This document shows positions 22,498-29,220 of a stretch of 29,582 bases of DNA, in pieces. A program made the position numbers and the translations under genes. The notes under the pieces were generated by a model. The model saw nothing but the letters and a program-made list of their open reading frames with translations. It searched no databases and had not been told where the DNA came from. Source of the stretch: JBBRQP01 sp038226175 (GTDB lineage: Bacteria > Cyanobacteriota > Cyanobacteriia > Gloeobacterales > Anthocerotibacteraceae); assembly GCA_038226175.1 (NCBI GenBank), contig JBBRQP010000033.1:1-29582 (forward strand), in the 5' to 3' direction. Numbering within the stretch: the stretch's first letter is position 1; the number at the start of each line of letters is the position of its first letter.

Positions 22498-22737
22498 ATG
22501 GCAGATAATGATTCTAAAAAAAGCCCCCTAGCCATGATCAGCTTGGCTCCTGTAGCGGGCTTACTTTTCATTGTTGGTAGTCTTACATTATTGATTTTTG
22601 CGAATATTTGGGCAAAATATCCACTCTTTCATCCTTTGGTCGGAACTGATGGCGCGATGCTGCTGATTATCCTTACATCACGACCCTTTACTATGTTTAT
22701 GGCCCGAAAGTTGCTGAAGCCGCTAAAGCCTTCTTGA
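22498..22737 (+). CDS. Second PsaJ-like protein with an extended tail
   Basis: A 79-residue frame (ATG 22498, GGGAG 6 bases upstream). Residues 1-45 copy the psaJ pattern: MADNDSKKSPLAMISLAPVAG, then a hydrophobic run ending LIFANIWAKYPLFHPL. They are similar to the psaJ just upstream but clearly diverged. From about residue 46 the text changes (VGTDGAMLLIILTSRPFTMF) into a second hydrophobic and then basic stretch ending KPLKPS, with no PsaJ counterpart. That tail is read out of frame across a remnant of another gene (22656-22784), so it is probably an accidental fusion after a recombination. It may still make a functional PsaJ with an odd end, or be decaying. Confidence 0.65.
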   Translation: MADNDSKKSPLAMISLAPVAGLLFIVGSLTLLIFANIWAKYPLFHPLVGTDGAMLLIILTSRPFTMFMARKLLKPLKPS

Positions 22738-22784
22738 ACTTTGGCACAAGCTCGGATGGTAAAACGATTGCCGATAGTTTGTAG
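22656..22784 (+). pseudogene. C-terminal remnant of a PstS-like periplasmic binding protein
   Basis: In the frame +1 relative to the psaJ-like tail, 42 codons read DAADYPYITTLYYVYGPKVA, then EAAKAFLNFGTSSDGKTIADSL before a TAG at 22782-22784. The pattern YP-x(n)-YYVY then AKAFLNF and GKTIADSL resembles the C-terminus of phosphate-type substrate-binding proteins (PstS/SphX). A TGA lies just upstream in this frame, so the rest of the gene is gone. The assignment to PstS is by resemblance only. A strong terminator follows, probably that of the lost gene. Confidence 0.45.
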
Positions 22785-22795
22785 TGCTCACACCG

Positions 22796-22834
22796 AAAAG
22801 CTCCTAGTCTGAATACTTAGACGAGGAGCTTTTT
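22796..22834 (+). terminator. Rho-independent terminator
   Basis: AAAAGCTCCT-A-GTCT pairs with AGAC-G-AGGAGCTTTT (one mismatch, 8-base loop), followed by T. It follows the psaJ-like gene and the binding-protein remnant. Confidence 0.8.
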
Positions 22835-23160
22835 ACTCAAGCACGCATTATTACCTAGCTAGTCATCTTAAAACCAACCAAAACAAGTGGACATAAACTT
22901 TAATCATCAAAAACATAAACTGACAGCAATAACATTAACAAATATTACGAATAAATACAACTTATCACGCTATACATTAACTTTAATGATGTTTCTGATG
23001 TGAAAAAATCATCATTATAAATATTGCCATGGGTAACAATTCACTTTATTCTTAGAATCAGAGAGACTAAGGCTTTGGGGGACAGATTCTGTCGTGATCC
23101 CCGGCGCGGTTTTGAACGTTGTTACAGTGCAAATTGTGCCTTAGGCACGGGAGTCTATTC
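22835..23160 (+). promoter_or_regulatory. Leader and promoter region of the ccm operon
   Basis: No gene is seen in this 326-base stretch; 22861-23040 is AT-rich. It holds a direct repeat AACTTTAATSAT (about 22897 and 22979), an inverted repeat TAATGATG (22984-22991)/CATCATTA (23010-23017), and a hairpin GACAG-ATT-CTGTC (23081-23093) flanked by GGGG (23077-23080) and CCCC (23099-23102). A second hairpin GTGCC-TTA-GGCAC (23136-23148) abuts the GGGAG ribosome-binding site of the first ccmK. The repeats may bind a LysR-type carbon regulator. Confidence 0.45.
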
Positions 23161-23469
23161 ATGGGTGTTGCGATTGGAATGATTGAGACCAAAGGCTTTC
23201 CTGCGGTAGTTGAGGCTGCCGATGCAATGGTCAAAGCCGCTCGGGTTACCCTAGTCGGTTACGAAAAAATTGGCAGTGCGCGGGTAACCGTAATCGTTCG
23301 CGGAGATGTATCGGAAGTACAAGCCTCCGTTGCCGCTGGCGTCGAATCCGTCAAACGGGTCAATGGTGGTGAAGTGCTCTCGACGCATATCATTGCCCGT
23401 CCTCACGAAAATCTGGAATACGTTTTACCGATTCGTTATACCGAAGCCGTAGATCAATTCCGCGTTTAA
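23161..23469 (+). CDS. ccmK: Carboxysome shell protein CcmK (first copy)
   Basis: A 102-residue BMC-domain hexamer subunit that tiles the carboxysome shell. The sequence starts MGVAIGMIETKGFPAVVEAA and carries the pore loop K36-I-G-S-A-R41, then the conserved RPHENLEYVLPIRYTEAV near the end. It is shorter than the next two copies and lacks their INPxGRP-like C-terminal tail, which makes it the CcmK2-type member. GGGAG lies 7 bases before ATG 23161. It heads the operon ccmK-ccmK-ccmK-ccmL-ccmM-ccmN. Ala40 in the pore loop replaces the Gly found in copies two and three. Confidence 0.95.
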   Translation: MGVAIGMIETKGFPAVVEAADAMVKAARVTLVGYEKIGSARVTVIVRGDVSEVQASVAAGVESVKRVNGGEVLSTHIIARPHENLEYVLPIRYTEAVDQFRV

Positions 23470-23496
23470 GTTTGATTTTTTCTTTGGAGTAAAACA

Positions 23497-23838
23497 ATGG
23501 CGATTGCAGTTGGCATGGTTGAAACGTTAGGCTTCCCCGCCGTGGTGGAATGTGCCGATGCGATGGTGAAAGCCGCTCGTGTCACCCTAACTGGTTACGA
23601 AAAAGTGGGTAGTGGTCGCGTAACCGTGATTATTCGCGGTGATGTCTCCGAAGTCCAAGCCTCAGTGGCAGCCGGCATCGAGTCGGTCAAACGGGTTAAT
23701 GGCGGTCAGGTTCTTTCTTGGCACATCATCGCGCGTCCCCACGAAAACTTGGAATACGTGTTACCCATCCGTTACACCGAAGCTGTCGAGCAATTCCGCG
23801 AAGGCACCAATGCGATCCGTCCAATCGGTCGTCCTTAA
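23497..23838 (+). CDS. ccmK: Carboxysome shell protein CcmK (second copy)
   Basis: A 113-residue BMC-domain shell protein, beginning MAIAVGMVETLGFPAVVECA. The pore loop is K36-V-G-S-G-R41, and a C-terminal extension ends NAIRPIGRP, as in CcmK1-type proteins. Cys19 is unique among the three copies, which have Ala there. It lies 27 bases after the first ccmK with a GGAG ribosome-binding site. Hexamers of this type form the flat shell facets and pass bicarbonate and sugar phosphates through the central pore. Confidence 0.95.
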   Translation: MAIAVGMVETLGFPAVVECADAMVKAARVTLTGYEKVGSGRVTVIIRGDVSEVQASVAAGIESVKRVNGGQVLSWHIIARPHENLEYVLPIRYTEAVEQFREGTNAIRPIGRP

Positions 23839-23865
23839 TATCACCCTTTACTGGAGCATCAGACA

Positions 23866-24207
23866 ATGGCAATTGCAGTAGGCATGATTGAGACTTTGGG
23901 TTTCCCCGCCGTGGTGGAAGCTGCCGATGCGATGGTGAAAGCCGCTCGTGTCACTTTAGTGGGTTACGAAAAAATTAGTAGCGGTCGCGTGACTGTGATC
24001 GTGCGCGGTGATGTTTCCGAAGTCCAAGCCTCGGTTTCCGCTGGTATCGAATCAATCAAGCGCGTCAATGGCGGTCAATTACTCTCCCACCACATCATTG
24101 CGCGTCCCCACGAAAACTTGGAATATGTCTTGCCGATCCGGTATACCGAAGCCGTCGAAGGCTTCCGCGATAGCGTCAACGCAATTCGTCCTTACGGTCG
24201 CCCCTAA
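23866..24207 (+). CDS. ccmK: Carboxysome shell protein CcmK (third copy)
   Basis: A 113-residue BMC-domain shell protein, beginning MAIAVGMIETLGFPAVVEAA, with pore loop K36-I-S-S-G-R41 and a tail ending NAIRPYGRP. Ser38 replaces the pore Gly38 of the other two copies. It looks like a duplicate of the second copy that has since diverged. GGAG lies at the expected distance. The stop overlaps the ccmL start (TAATG), so the two are translationally coupled. Confidence 0.95.
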   Translation: MAIAVGMIETLGFPAVVEAADAMVKAARVTLVGYEKISSGRVTVIVRGDVSEVQASVSAGIESIKRVNGGQLLSHHIIARPHENLEYVLPIRYTEAVEGFRDSVNAIRPYGRP

Positions 24208-24506
24208 TGCAACTCGCCCGGGTGCGCGGTACGGTAGTCAGTACCCAAAAAGACCCGACGCTCATGGGTGTGAAGTTCCTCCTAGTCCAACTCATTGACG
24301 AAGAGGGACAATTTTTACCCACCTACGAAGTCGCTGCTGATAACGTAGGCGCCGGGATTGATGAATGGGTACTGGTCAGTCGAGGGAGTGCTGCCCGTCA
24401 AGTGCAAGGTAGTGACAAACGCCCTGTAGATGCAGCAATTGTCGCCATCATTGACACCGTAAACGTGGATAATCGCTCTCTCTACAGCAAGTACCGTACA
24501 GGCTAA
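24207..24506 (+). CDS. ccmL: Carboxysome shell vertex protein CcmL
   Basis: A 99-residue EutN/CcmL-type pentamer that caps the shell vertices. It reads MQLARVRGTVVSTQKDPTLM, with GVKFLLVQLIDEEG and the GAGIDEWVLVSRGSAARQV core, ending DAAIVAIIDTVNVDN. ATG 24207 overlaps the ccmK stop by one base. Length and motif order fit the family. It precedes ccmM by 22 bases. Confidence 0.95.
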   Translation: MQLARVRGTVVSTQKDPTLMGVKFLLVQLIDEEGQFLPTYEVAADNVGAGIDEWVLVSRGSAARQVQGSDKRPVDAAIVAIIDTVNVDNRSLYSKYRTG

Positions 24507-24528
24507 ACAAACTTTGAGGTAAATGATC

Positions 24529-26472
24529 ATGGCTGTGCGTACCGTAAGTTATGCCGCTCCTCCCACACCCTGGTCTAAGGACTTGGAGGAACCACAAATT
24601 GACCCTTCAGCCTACATTCATGTATTTTCCAATGTAATTGGTGATGTGTTTGTCGGTGAGAATGTCATGGTGGCTCCCGGAGTCTCGATTCGTGCCGATG
24701 AGGGCAGTCCCTTTCACATCGGGGCGAGTACCAATCTCCAAGATGGTGTGGTCATTCATGGGTTGGAGGAGGGGCGCGTAACTGGCGACAACGGTCAAAG
24801 TTATTCGGTCTGGATTGGCAATCGCGCCTCCATTACCCATATGGCCTTGATTCATGGACCGGCCTATGTGGGCGATGAATGCTTTATTGGGTTTAGGTCT
24901 ACGGTTTTTAATGCCCGGGTTGGCAAAGGTTGCATCGTCATGATGCACGCATTAATCCAAGATGTAGAAATTCCCGAAGGCCGATTTGTACCCTCTGGAG
25001 CCGTCATTACCACCCAACAGGAAGCTGATCGTCTCCCTGCTGTGAGCGATGTAGATGTCAAATTTGCCTCCCATGTGGTACACATCAACGATGCTCTGCG
25101 TCAAGGTTACCGATGTGCCGATAATATTGCCTGCATCAGACCTATTCGCAATGAAAATAAAGACCCAGTTCCGATGTCTAACGGGAGTGCAACTGCTCCT
25201 AATCACGCCGTTCACGTAGGTAAAGCGATGAGTACAGCCGTTTCTGACCAGGTACAACAGTTATTGAACCAAGGTTATCGTGTGGGTTTGGAATACGCTG
25301 ATGAACGCCGTTTCCGTACCAGTTCTTGGTATAGCGTGCCGATGACCGGCAGTCGTGCTGGCGAAATCCTCGGCACGATTGAAGCAACTTTGACCGAACA
25401 TGCTAACGATTTTGTGCGGTTGATTGGGGTAGATACCAAAGATAAACGCCGTGTATTTGAAGAAATTATCCAGCGTCCGGGTAGTCCAGCCAAGTTGACG
25501 GGTACGACGTCGAAATTTCAGGCGACATCGAGTAGTTCGACGGGGTCTAGGAGCTACGCTCCCACGGGTAAGCTCGGTTCTGGGCTAGCGGATATGGTAC
25601 GCCGTCTGTTGGGTCAGGGCTATCGCATTGGCACCGAACATGCCGATGAACGCCGCTTTCGGACAACGTCTTGGCATAGTTGTGCTGCGATTACGAGTCA
25701 GCGGGAATCAGAAGTGATGGCAGCCCTTGAGGCGTGTTTGGTTGAGCATAGTGGTGAATATGTCCGCCTAATCGGTATTGATCCCAAGGACAAACGCCGG
25801 GTTCTCGAAGAAATGATTCAGCGTCCTGATGGGCCGGTACAAACCAATGGTAGTAAGGGTAATTCACATACTGCTATCGGGCACGGGTCTAATTCAGCCC
25901 TAGCGGAGCAGGTTCAGCAAATTTTGGCCCAAGGGCAACGGGTCGGTTTGGAATATGCCGATGAGCGACGCTTTCGTACTAGTTCTTGGTATAGCGTACC
26001 GATCACTGGCACCCGCGCGGGTGAAGTTATAGCAACGATTGAGGCAACTTTGGCAGATCATGCCAAAGATTTTGTACGGCTGATCGGCATTGATCCCCAA
26101 AACAAACGCCGCACAGTCGAGACGATTATTCATCGTCCGGGTGGGGCCGTTGCACCTACTTCTACCTCGACTACTTCAAAATCAAGTCCCATTAGCAGTA
26201 GTTATAGTTCATCCAAACTCGCCGCTGACCTAGTCGAGCAGGTACGTGGTTTGTTGAGTCAAGGTAATCGCGTAGGCTTAGAACATGCTGATGAACGCCG
26301 TTTCCGTACTAGTTCTTGGTATAGCACGCCGATCTCCGGTCAACGGGAGCCGGAAGTCTTAGCGGCTATCGAGACCGCTCTCGCCGAATACCCAGGTGAA
26401 TTTGTGCGCCTGATCGGTATCGATACCAAAGACAAACGCCGCGTCCTCGAAACGATCATCCAACGTCCCTAG
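24529..26472 (+). CDS. ccmM: Carboxysome assembly protein CcmM with four SSUL modules
   Basis: A 647-residue protein that organises Rubisco in the beta-carboxysome. Residues about 20-205 are a gamma-carbonic-anhydrase beta-helix with zinc-site histidines His77, His104 and His109, and the redox pair Cys196/Cys202, as in active CcmM proteins. Four Rubisco-small-subunit-like modules follow (about 236-317, 352-433, 456-537, 566-647), each with DERRFRT and FVRLIGID-type segments, joined by Ser/Thr-rich linkers. Only the second module keeps the cysteine pair (Cys385, Cys403). ATG 24529 is chosen because GAGG lies 9 bases upstream; ATG 24523 is too close to it. A short CcmM35 form may start internally, as in other species. 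Confidence 0.95.
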   Translation: MAVRTVSYAAPPTPWSKDLEEPQIDPSAYIHVFSNVIGDVFVGENVMVAPGVSIRADEGSPFHIGASTNLQDGVVIHGLEEGRVTGDNGQSYSVWIGNRASITHMALIHGPAYVGDECFIGFRSTVFNARVGKGCIVMMHALIQDVEIPEGRFVPSGAVITTQQEADRLPAVSDVDVKFASHVVHINDALRQGYRCADNIACIRPIRNENKDPVPMSNGSATAPNHAVHVGKAMSTAVSDQVQQLLNQGYRVGLEYADERRFRTSSWYSVPMTGSRAGEILGTIEATLTEHANDFVRLIGVDTKDKRRVFEEIIQRPGSPAKLTGTTSKFQATSSSSTGSRSYAPTGKLGSGLADMVRRLLGQGYRIGTEHADERRFRTTSWHSCAAITSQRESEVMAALEACLVEHSGEYVRLIGIDPKDKRRVLEEMIQRPDGPVQTNGSKGNSHTAIGHGSNSALAEQVQQILAQGQRVGLEYADERRFRTSSWYSVPITGTRAGEVIATIEATLADHAKDFVRLIGIDPQNKRRTVETIIHRPGGAVAPTSTSTTSKSSPISSSYSSSKLAADLVEQVRGLLSQGNRVGLEHADERRFRTSSWYSTPISGQREPEVLAAIETALAEYPGEFVRLIGIDTKDKRRVLETIIQRP

Positions 26473-26484
26473 AGGTCTCTGACT

Positions 26485-27090
26485 GTGCATCCGTTTACCC
26501 TTCAGCCGCCTCTTGAGAGCCAAACGCGCATCAGCGGTGACGTAACGGTGCATCCGACCGCAGTTCTCGCACCGGGAACCTTACTGCAAGCCGATGCTAA
26601 TAGTTATCTAGTTATTGGCGCGGGGGTTTGTGTGGGAATGGGGGCTGTGCTGCATGCCTCTGGTGGCACGCTACATATCGATACGGGGGTCAATCTCGGG
26701 GCAGGCGTTCTGATTATTGGTCAAGGTCAAATTGGTGCCCAAAGCTGTATCGGTTCGGCAAGTACTCTTATCAATCCGCAACTGGTAGCAGGTCAGATGG
26801 TGGCACCGGGGAGTTTACTCAGTGCTGATCTGGTTACAGAACCTGCCACTCAACCTACTACGGCAGCTCCAGCACAAGTTGCGCCTCCAGCACCGGAGTA
26901 CACCTATGCTCCAGCTACACCAATGGCTACAGCAACTGTAGAAACAGGCTTTGAGGAAACCTCAATCCCCAAACCTCCGCCTGGTCACGTTATTGGTCAG
27001 GTTTTCTTGAGTCAGTTACGGATGACGTTGTTTCCCTATAACCAGCAGCTAAACCCTGAAAAAATTGATCCTCTGCCGCCGGATGACTAG
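26485..27090 (+). CDS. ccmN: Carboxysome assembly protein CcmN
   Basis: A 201-residue adaptor linking the CcmM-Rubisco core to the shell. Residues about 15-115 show hexapeptide-repeat-like left-handed beta-helix text (VTVHPTAVLAPGTLL, then GVNLGAGVLIIGQGQIG). A Pro/Ala-rich linker follows, and the C-terminal encapsulation peptide GHVIGQVFLSQLRMTLFP (about 171-188) is an amphipathic helix that binds CcmK. The start is GTG 26485, 12 bases after the ccmM stop, with GAGG about 9 bases upstream. A terminator lies about 11 bases downstream. No second RubisCO-related gene follows. Confidence 0.92.
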   Translation: MHPFTLQPPLESQTRISGDVTVHPTAVLAPGTLLQADANSYLVIGAGVCVGMGAVLHASGGTLHIDTGVNLGAGVLIIGQGQIGAQSCIGSASTLINPQLVAGQMVAPGSLLSADLVTEPATQPTTAAPAQVAPPAPEYTYAPATPMATATVETGFEETSIPKPPPGHVIGQVFLSQLRMTLFPYNQQLNPEKIDPLPPDD

Positions 27091-27101
27091 TCGCTTACCC
27101 C

Positions 27102-27129
27102 AAAGGGCTTGACACAAGAACGCCCTTTT
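27102..27129 (+). terminator. Terminator after ccmN
   Basis: AAAGGGC (27102-27108) pairs with GCCCTTT (27122-27128) around a 13-base loop, followed by T and A. The loop contains the TTGACA of the next promoter. Confidence 0.7.
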
Positions 27130-27138
27130 AGTCATACT
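27109..27138 (+). promoter_or_regulatory. Promoter of the tRNA-Gly gene, nested in the ccmN terminator
   Basis: TTGACA (27109-27114) is followed 18 bases later by CATACT (27133-27138). Transcription would start about 27145, just before the tRNA at 27148. The -35 lies in the loop of the ccmN terminator. Confidence 0.6.
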
Positions 27139-27147
27139 TAGACTTAT

Positions 27148-27222
27148 GCGGGTGTAGCTCAGTGGTAGAGCGCAACCTTGCCAAGGTTGATGTCGCGCGT
27201 TCGACCCGCGTCACCCGCTCCA
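27148..27222 (+). tRNA. tRNA-Gly (GCC anticodon), CCA encoded
   Basis: The cloverleaf is complete: acceptor GCGGGTG pairs with CACCCGC, D stem GCTC/GAGC, anticodon stem CAACC/GGTTG around the loop TTGCCAA (anticodon GCC), and T stem GCGCG/CGCGT (one G-T pair) around TTCGACC. The discriminator T is followed by encoded CCA (27220-27222). It reads GGC/GGT glycine codons. It is a common site type for integration, and the decay zone of toxin-antitoxin remnants begins after it, though I see no attachment repeat. Confidence 0.95.
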
Positions 27223-27226
27223 GATT

Positions 27227-27250
27227 AAACCCGCTCTAGTAGCGGGTTTT
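27227..27250 (+). terminator. Terminator after tRNA-Gly
   Basis: AAACCCGCT (27227-27235), CTAGT loop, AGCGGGTTT (27241-27249), then T. A perfect 9-bp stem and a good terminator. Confidence 0.85.
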
Positions 27251-27304
27251 GGCTTATATAGGTAGATTACTTTTGAGTCAGGTAAACCCCTTGATGACAG
27301 CGCA

Positions 27305-27370
27305 TTAAAGCATAAGTTTTACGTCAATTAGGTCGCGTTCGGCGCGTTGAGTTTTTAGAATGCGAGGCAA
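27305..27370 (-). pseudogene. Truncated ParE toxin remnant (21 codons)
   Basis: A TTG start (27370) with GAGG 7 bases upstream opens MPRILKTQRAERDLIDVKLM, followed by Leu and a stop at 27305. The text MPRILKTQRAERDLI is, from family knowledge, the start of ParE/RelE-type toxins, which normally run about 95-100 residues. The reading ends after the first helix, so this is a truncated relic. It follows the ParD-like antitoxin gene with 9 bases between, the usual order of parDE operons. No later part of ParE is found downstream to 27223. Confidence 0.55.
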
Positions 27371-27379
27371 AATACTACC

Positions 27380-27640
27380 TCAGTCTGCATTGTGTTTGAG
27401 ACGGGTGCGTCCGCGTTGTTTAATCTGCTCCATATCAAGTTCTCCTGTCAAGCCACTCTCTAGTCCTTCACGGATATCCTGCCGCAAGTGTTCTAGCTTG
27501 AGTGCTCGTAGCTGGTCGCGTTCTTCCATGAGCCTCAAAGCCTCGCGGATAACCTCGCTTGCGCTGTTATAGAGACCGCCTGATACCTTCAGACGCACCA
27601 TTTCTTCTAGGTGAGGAGTCAAATTAATATTCAGTGTCAT
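27380..27640 (-). CDS. ParD-like antitoxin
   Basis: An 86-residue type II antitoxin. The N-terminal ribbon-helix-helix DNA-binding part shows MTLNINLTPHLEEMVRLKVS then GLYNSASEVIREALRLMEERD, close to the ParD/CC2985 pattern. The C-terminal part (residues 45-86), Arg/Glu-rich, would wrap and block ParE. Start ATG 27640. Its cognate toxin gene downstream is reduced to a 21-codon stub, so this antitoxin is probably an orphan that may still bind its own promoter. From 27641 to 27775 I see no gene. Confidence 0.88.
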   Translation of the reverse strand: MTLNINLTPHLEEMVRLKVSGGLYNSASEVIREALRLMEERDQLRALKLEHLRQDIREGLESGLTGELDMEQIKQRGRTRLKHNAD

Positions 27641-27775
27641 GAGTAGCTTACCCTATGAACAATGCTCAATTGATAGCAAAATTGTCAATGATTGCCAGTA
27701 TGAGACAACTTGATTTTTCGTCTTCTAAACCAGAAGTTTTGCAGGTTGGTCTCGCTTGTTCGACCCACTCCAGCT

Positions 27776-27994
27776 CTACGCAAGATGTTCTAGATAATCT
27801 TCAGCCGATTCTGGATCTAGCTCAAACCGCTTATGATCTCGCTCCTCCAAAACCTCCAACTCATCTAATTCTTCACCGTCAGTCATCGGCAAGCCCATCG
27901 CTTCCCCGATTTGGTCAACATTGTTTTTATCAGCGATGGCGATGTTATGTTCCACATCTTCATCGTCTACCATTACTTTGTCTATCTTTTTCAT
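27776..27994 (-). CDS. DUF6335-like small acidic protein
   Basis: A 72-residue acidic protein beginning MKKIDKVMVDDEDVEHNIAI. The block NVDQIGEAMGLPM, then LEVLEERDHKRFELDPESAEDY, matches my memory of the cyanobacterial DUF6335 family, whose function is unknown. ATG 27994 is chosen because GGAG lies 8 bases upstream; the GTG at 28000 is only 2 bases from that site. The stop of the upstream SWIM-type gene is 14 bases before this start, so the two form an operon. Confidence 0.65.
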   Translation of the reverse strand: MKKIDKVMVDDEDVEHNIAIADKNNVDQIGEAMGLPMTDGEELDELEVLEERDHKRFELDPESAEDYLEHLA

Positions 27995-28008
27995 GACCAC
28001 GACTCCTG

Positions 28009-28428
28009 TTAGGCGTAGGTTGGGATCGGAAATTTATCATTCAACCACTGGTTGACCGCGATGCGGTGTTTACAAGTGGGGTTGTATTTCCCCGATATCT
28101 TTTGCCACTCAAAATCTTTGCACTCGCACTGCAACCCTAAATCCTCTGAGCACCAGAGACGATAGACAGTTGCCTTACTTGTATTATAGGCGATGTAGCT
28201 AAAGGCACCGACGGGCGTTACTCTAATATCGGTACTGCGATCGGTTCGTGACTCCAGATAATCGAGGCGATAACAAACTTTGCTGATAAATGTCGGGCGG
28301 CGTCCGGCAATATGAACCCAGACGGCATTAGCAAAGATACGGATCTCTTTGACTAGGGCAACGGCAATATCCAGAATGCGTGCGGTCGCAGCCTTGCTAT
28401 AAACCGTGAAATGATGGGATGTCAGCAT
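28009..28428 (-). CDS. SWIM zinc-finger-like protein
   Basis: A 139-residue protein beginning MLTSHHFTVYSKAATARILD. The C-terminal half carries LQCECKDFEWQKISGKYNPT followed by CKH: this C-x-C-x(15-16)-C-x-H pattern is that of a SWIM zinc finger, found in proteins that bind DNA or other proteins. The N-terminal half has no recognised domain. ATG 28428 follows GGAG at 7 bases; a longer TTG reading starts at 28446 without a good site. It is transcribed just before the DUF6335-like gene. The partner function is unknown. Confidence 0.6.
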   Translation of the reverse strand: MLTSHHFTVYSKAATARILDIAVALVKEIRIFANAVWVHIAGRRPTFISKVCYRLDYLESRTDRSTDIRVTPVGAFSYIAYNTSKATVYRLWCSEDLGLQCECKDFEWQKISGKYNPTCKHRIAVNQWLNDKFPIPTYA

Positions 28429-28670
28429 CAGACAACTCCAGTGCAAGAGGTGAGATGACCTAGTACGGGGGCAGGTTTTATGAAGCCTAAGGCGAATTGC
28501 AAATGGGTGTGGATTGGTCGTAATGAGCGGTTGCGTACTGCTTTTTGTGGTGTCTTGACTCTACTATTTTAACGCATTATTAGCGGGTTGAGTGGGAAAA
28601 TTTGTCAGAGGGACAGACTATTTACTAGGGTCATGCTAGGGTAAAAGAATCATAATTCATTCTGTTTCTC

Positions 28671-28925
28671 ATGATAAAACATCCGTCTTGCGCAGCATCT
28701 TTTGAAGAGCCATTACCGAAGCGTCGCCGTGGTAATCCCAACTTCACAGCGGGTAATAAAATAGGGATCTTACTACGCGAGCCGCTGATTGCTGGAGAAA
28801 AGACCGTGCGCCTAGATGTACGCATTCCCGTTAGTCTCAAAGCAAAGCTCAGTGAATTGCCGGGCAATTTATCAGAAAATGTACGTAAGGGTTTGGAGCT
28901 ATTACTCTCCCAGCCAAGGCCATAA
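28671..28925 (+). CDS. Ribbon-helix-helix-like small protein
   Basis: An 84-residue frame starting MIKHPSCAASFEEPLPKRRR. After a basic stretch (PKRRRGNPNFTAGNK, AT-hook-like) comes RLDVRIPVSLKAKLSELPGNL, then SENVRKGLELLL, which has the strand-helix-helix shape of CopG/Arc-type repressors. No good Shine-Dalgarno is seen before ATG 28671. It converges on the broken vapC gene. A DNA-binding role is an inference from shape only. The upstream gap 28447-28670 holds no gene I can support. Confidence 0.55.
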   Translation: MIKHPSCAASFEEPLPKRRRGNPNFTAGNKIGILLREPLIAGEKTVRLDVRIPVSLKAKLSELPGNLSENVRKGLELLLSQPRP

Positions 28926-28932
28926 TGCACCA

Positions 28933-29220
28933 TCATCGGGGCACAAAAACCCTAATCGCCTGAGGCACCACTACCTGCAGAAATTCATTACTGAGAGAAA
29001 AAGCAACTTAAATGGTTCCACTATTGACCAAACCGATAACTGCTTCTTGACCTCCATCTTCGTTGCGAAATAAAAAGAGTGCTTCGGAAAGAACTGACTC
29101 GCAGGTCAATAATGGCGACTCAAGAGTATCCCAAGTTGATATGACCCAATCATGAAGCTGGTCTCGCCGCTTGAGAAAAGCAACTAGGGAACCTGTACCT
29201 AGCAGGATAGGGCGTTTCAT
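28933..29220 (-). pseudogene. Broken VapC-type PIN-domain toxin
   Basis: ATG 29220 opens MKRPILLGTGSLVAFLKRRD and continues with LLTCESVLSEALFL to a stop at 29008. PIN toxins start LLDTG; here the first catalytic Asp is Gly8 (GGT, one transition from GAT). Downstream, other frames continue the family text: VEPFKLLF, then SLSNEFLQVV, before a stop at 28933. So the gene carries at least two frameshifts and a lost catalytic residue, and encodes no working RNase. The intact family member is about 135-140 residues. It overlaps the stop of the antitoxin remnant upstream (TAATG), the usual vapBC arrangement. Confidence 0.65.

Noticed and set aside
24607..25493. Several minus-strand frames opposite ccmM
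   Set aside because: Shadows of repeated, conserved ccmM coding sequence; no independent motifs.
25230..26472. Repeated DNA inside ccmM as a CRISPR or satellite
   Set aside because: The repeats are about 300 bases, in frame and diverged; they encode four SSUL modules.
27148..27300. Integration attachment site at the tRNA-Gly gene
   Set aside because: No repeat of the tRNA 3' end and no integrase gene seen in the window.
28480..28572. 30-codon plus-strand frame before the RHH-like gene
   Set aside because: No ribosome-binding site and no recognisable pattern; not distinguishable from chance.
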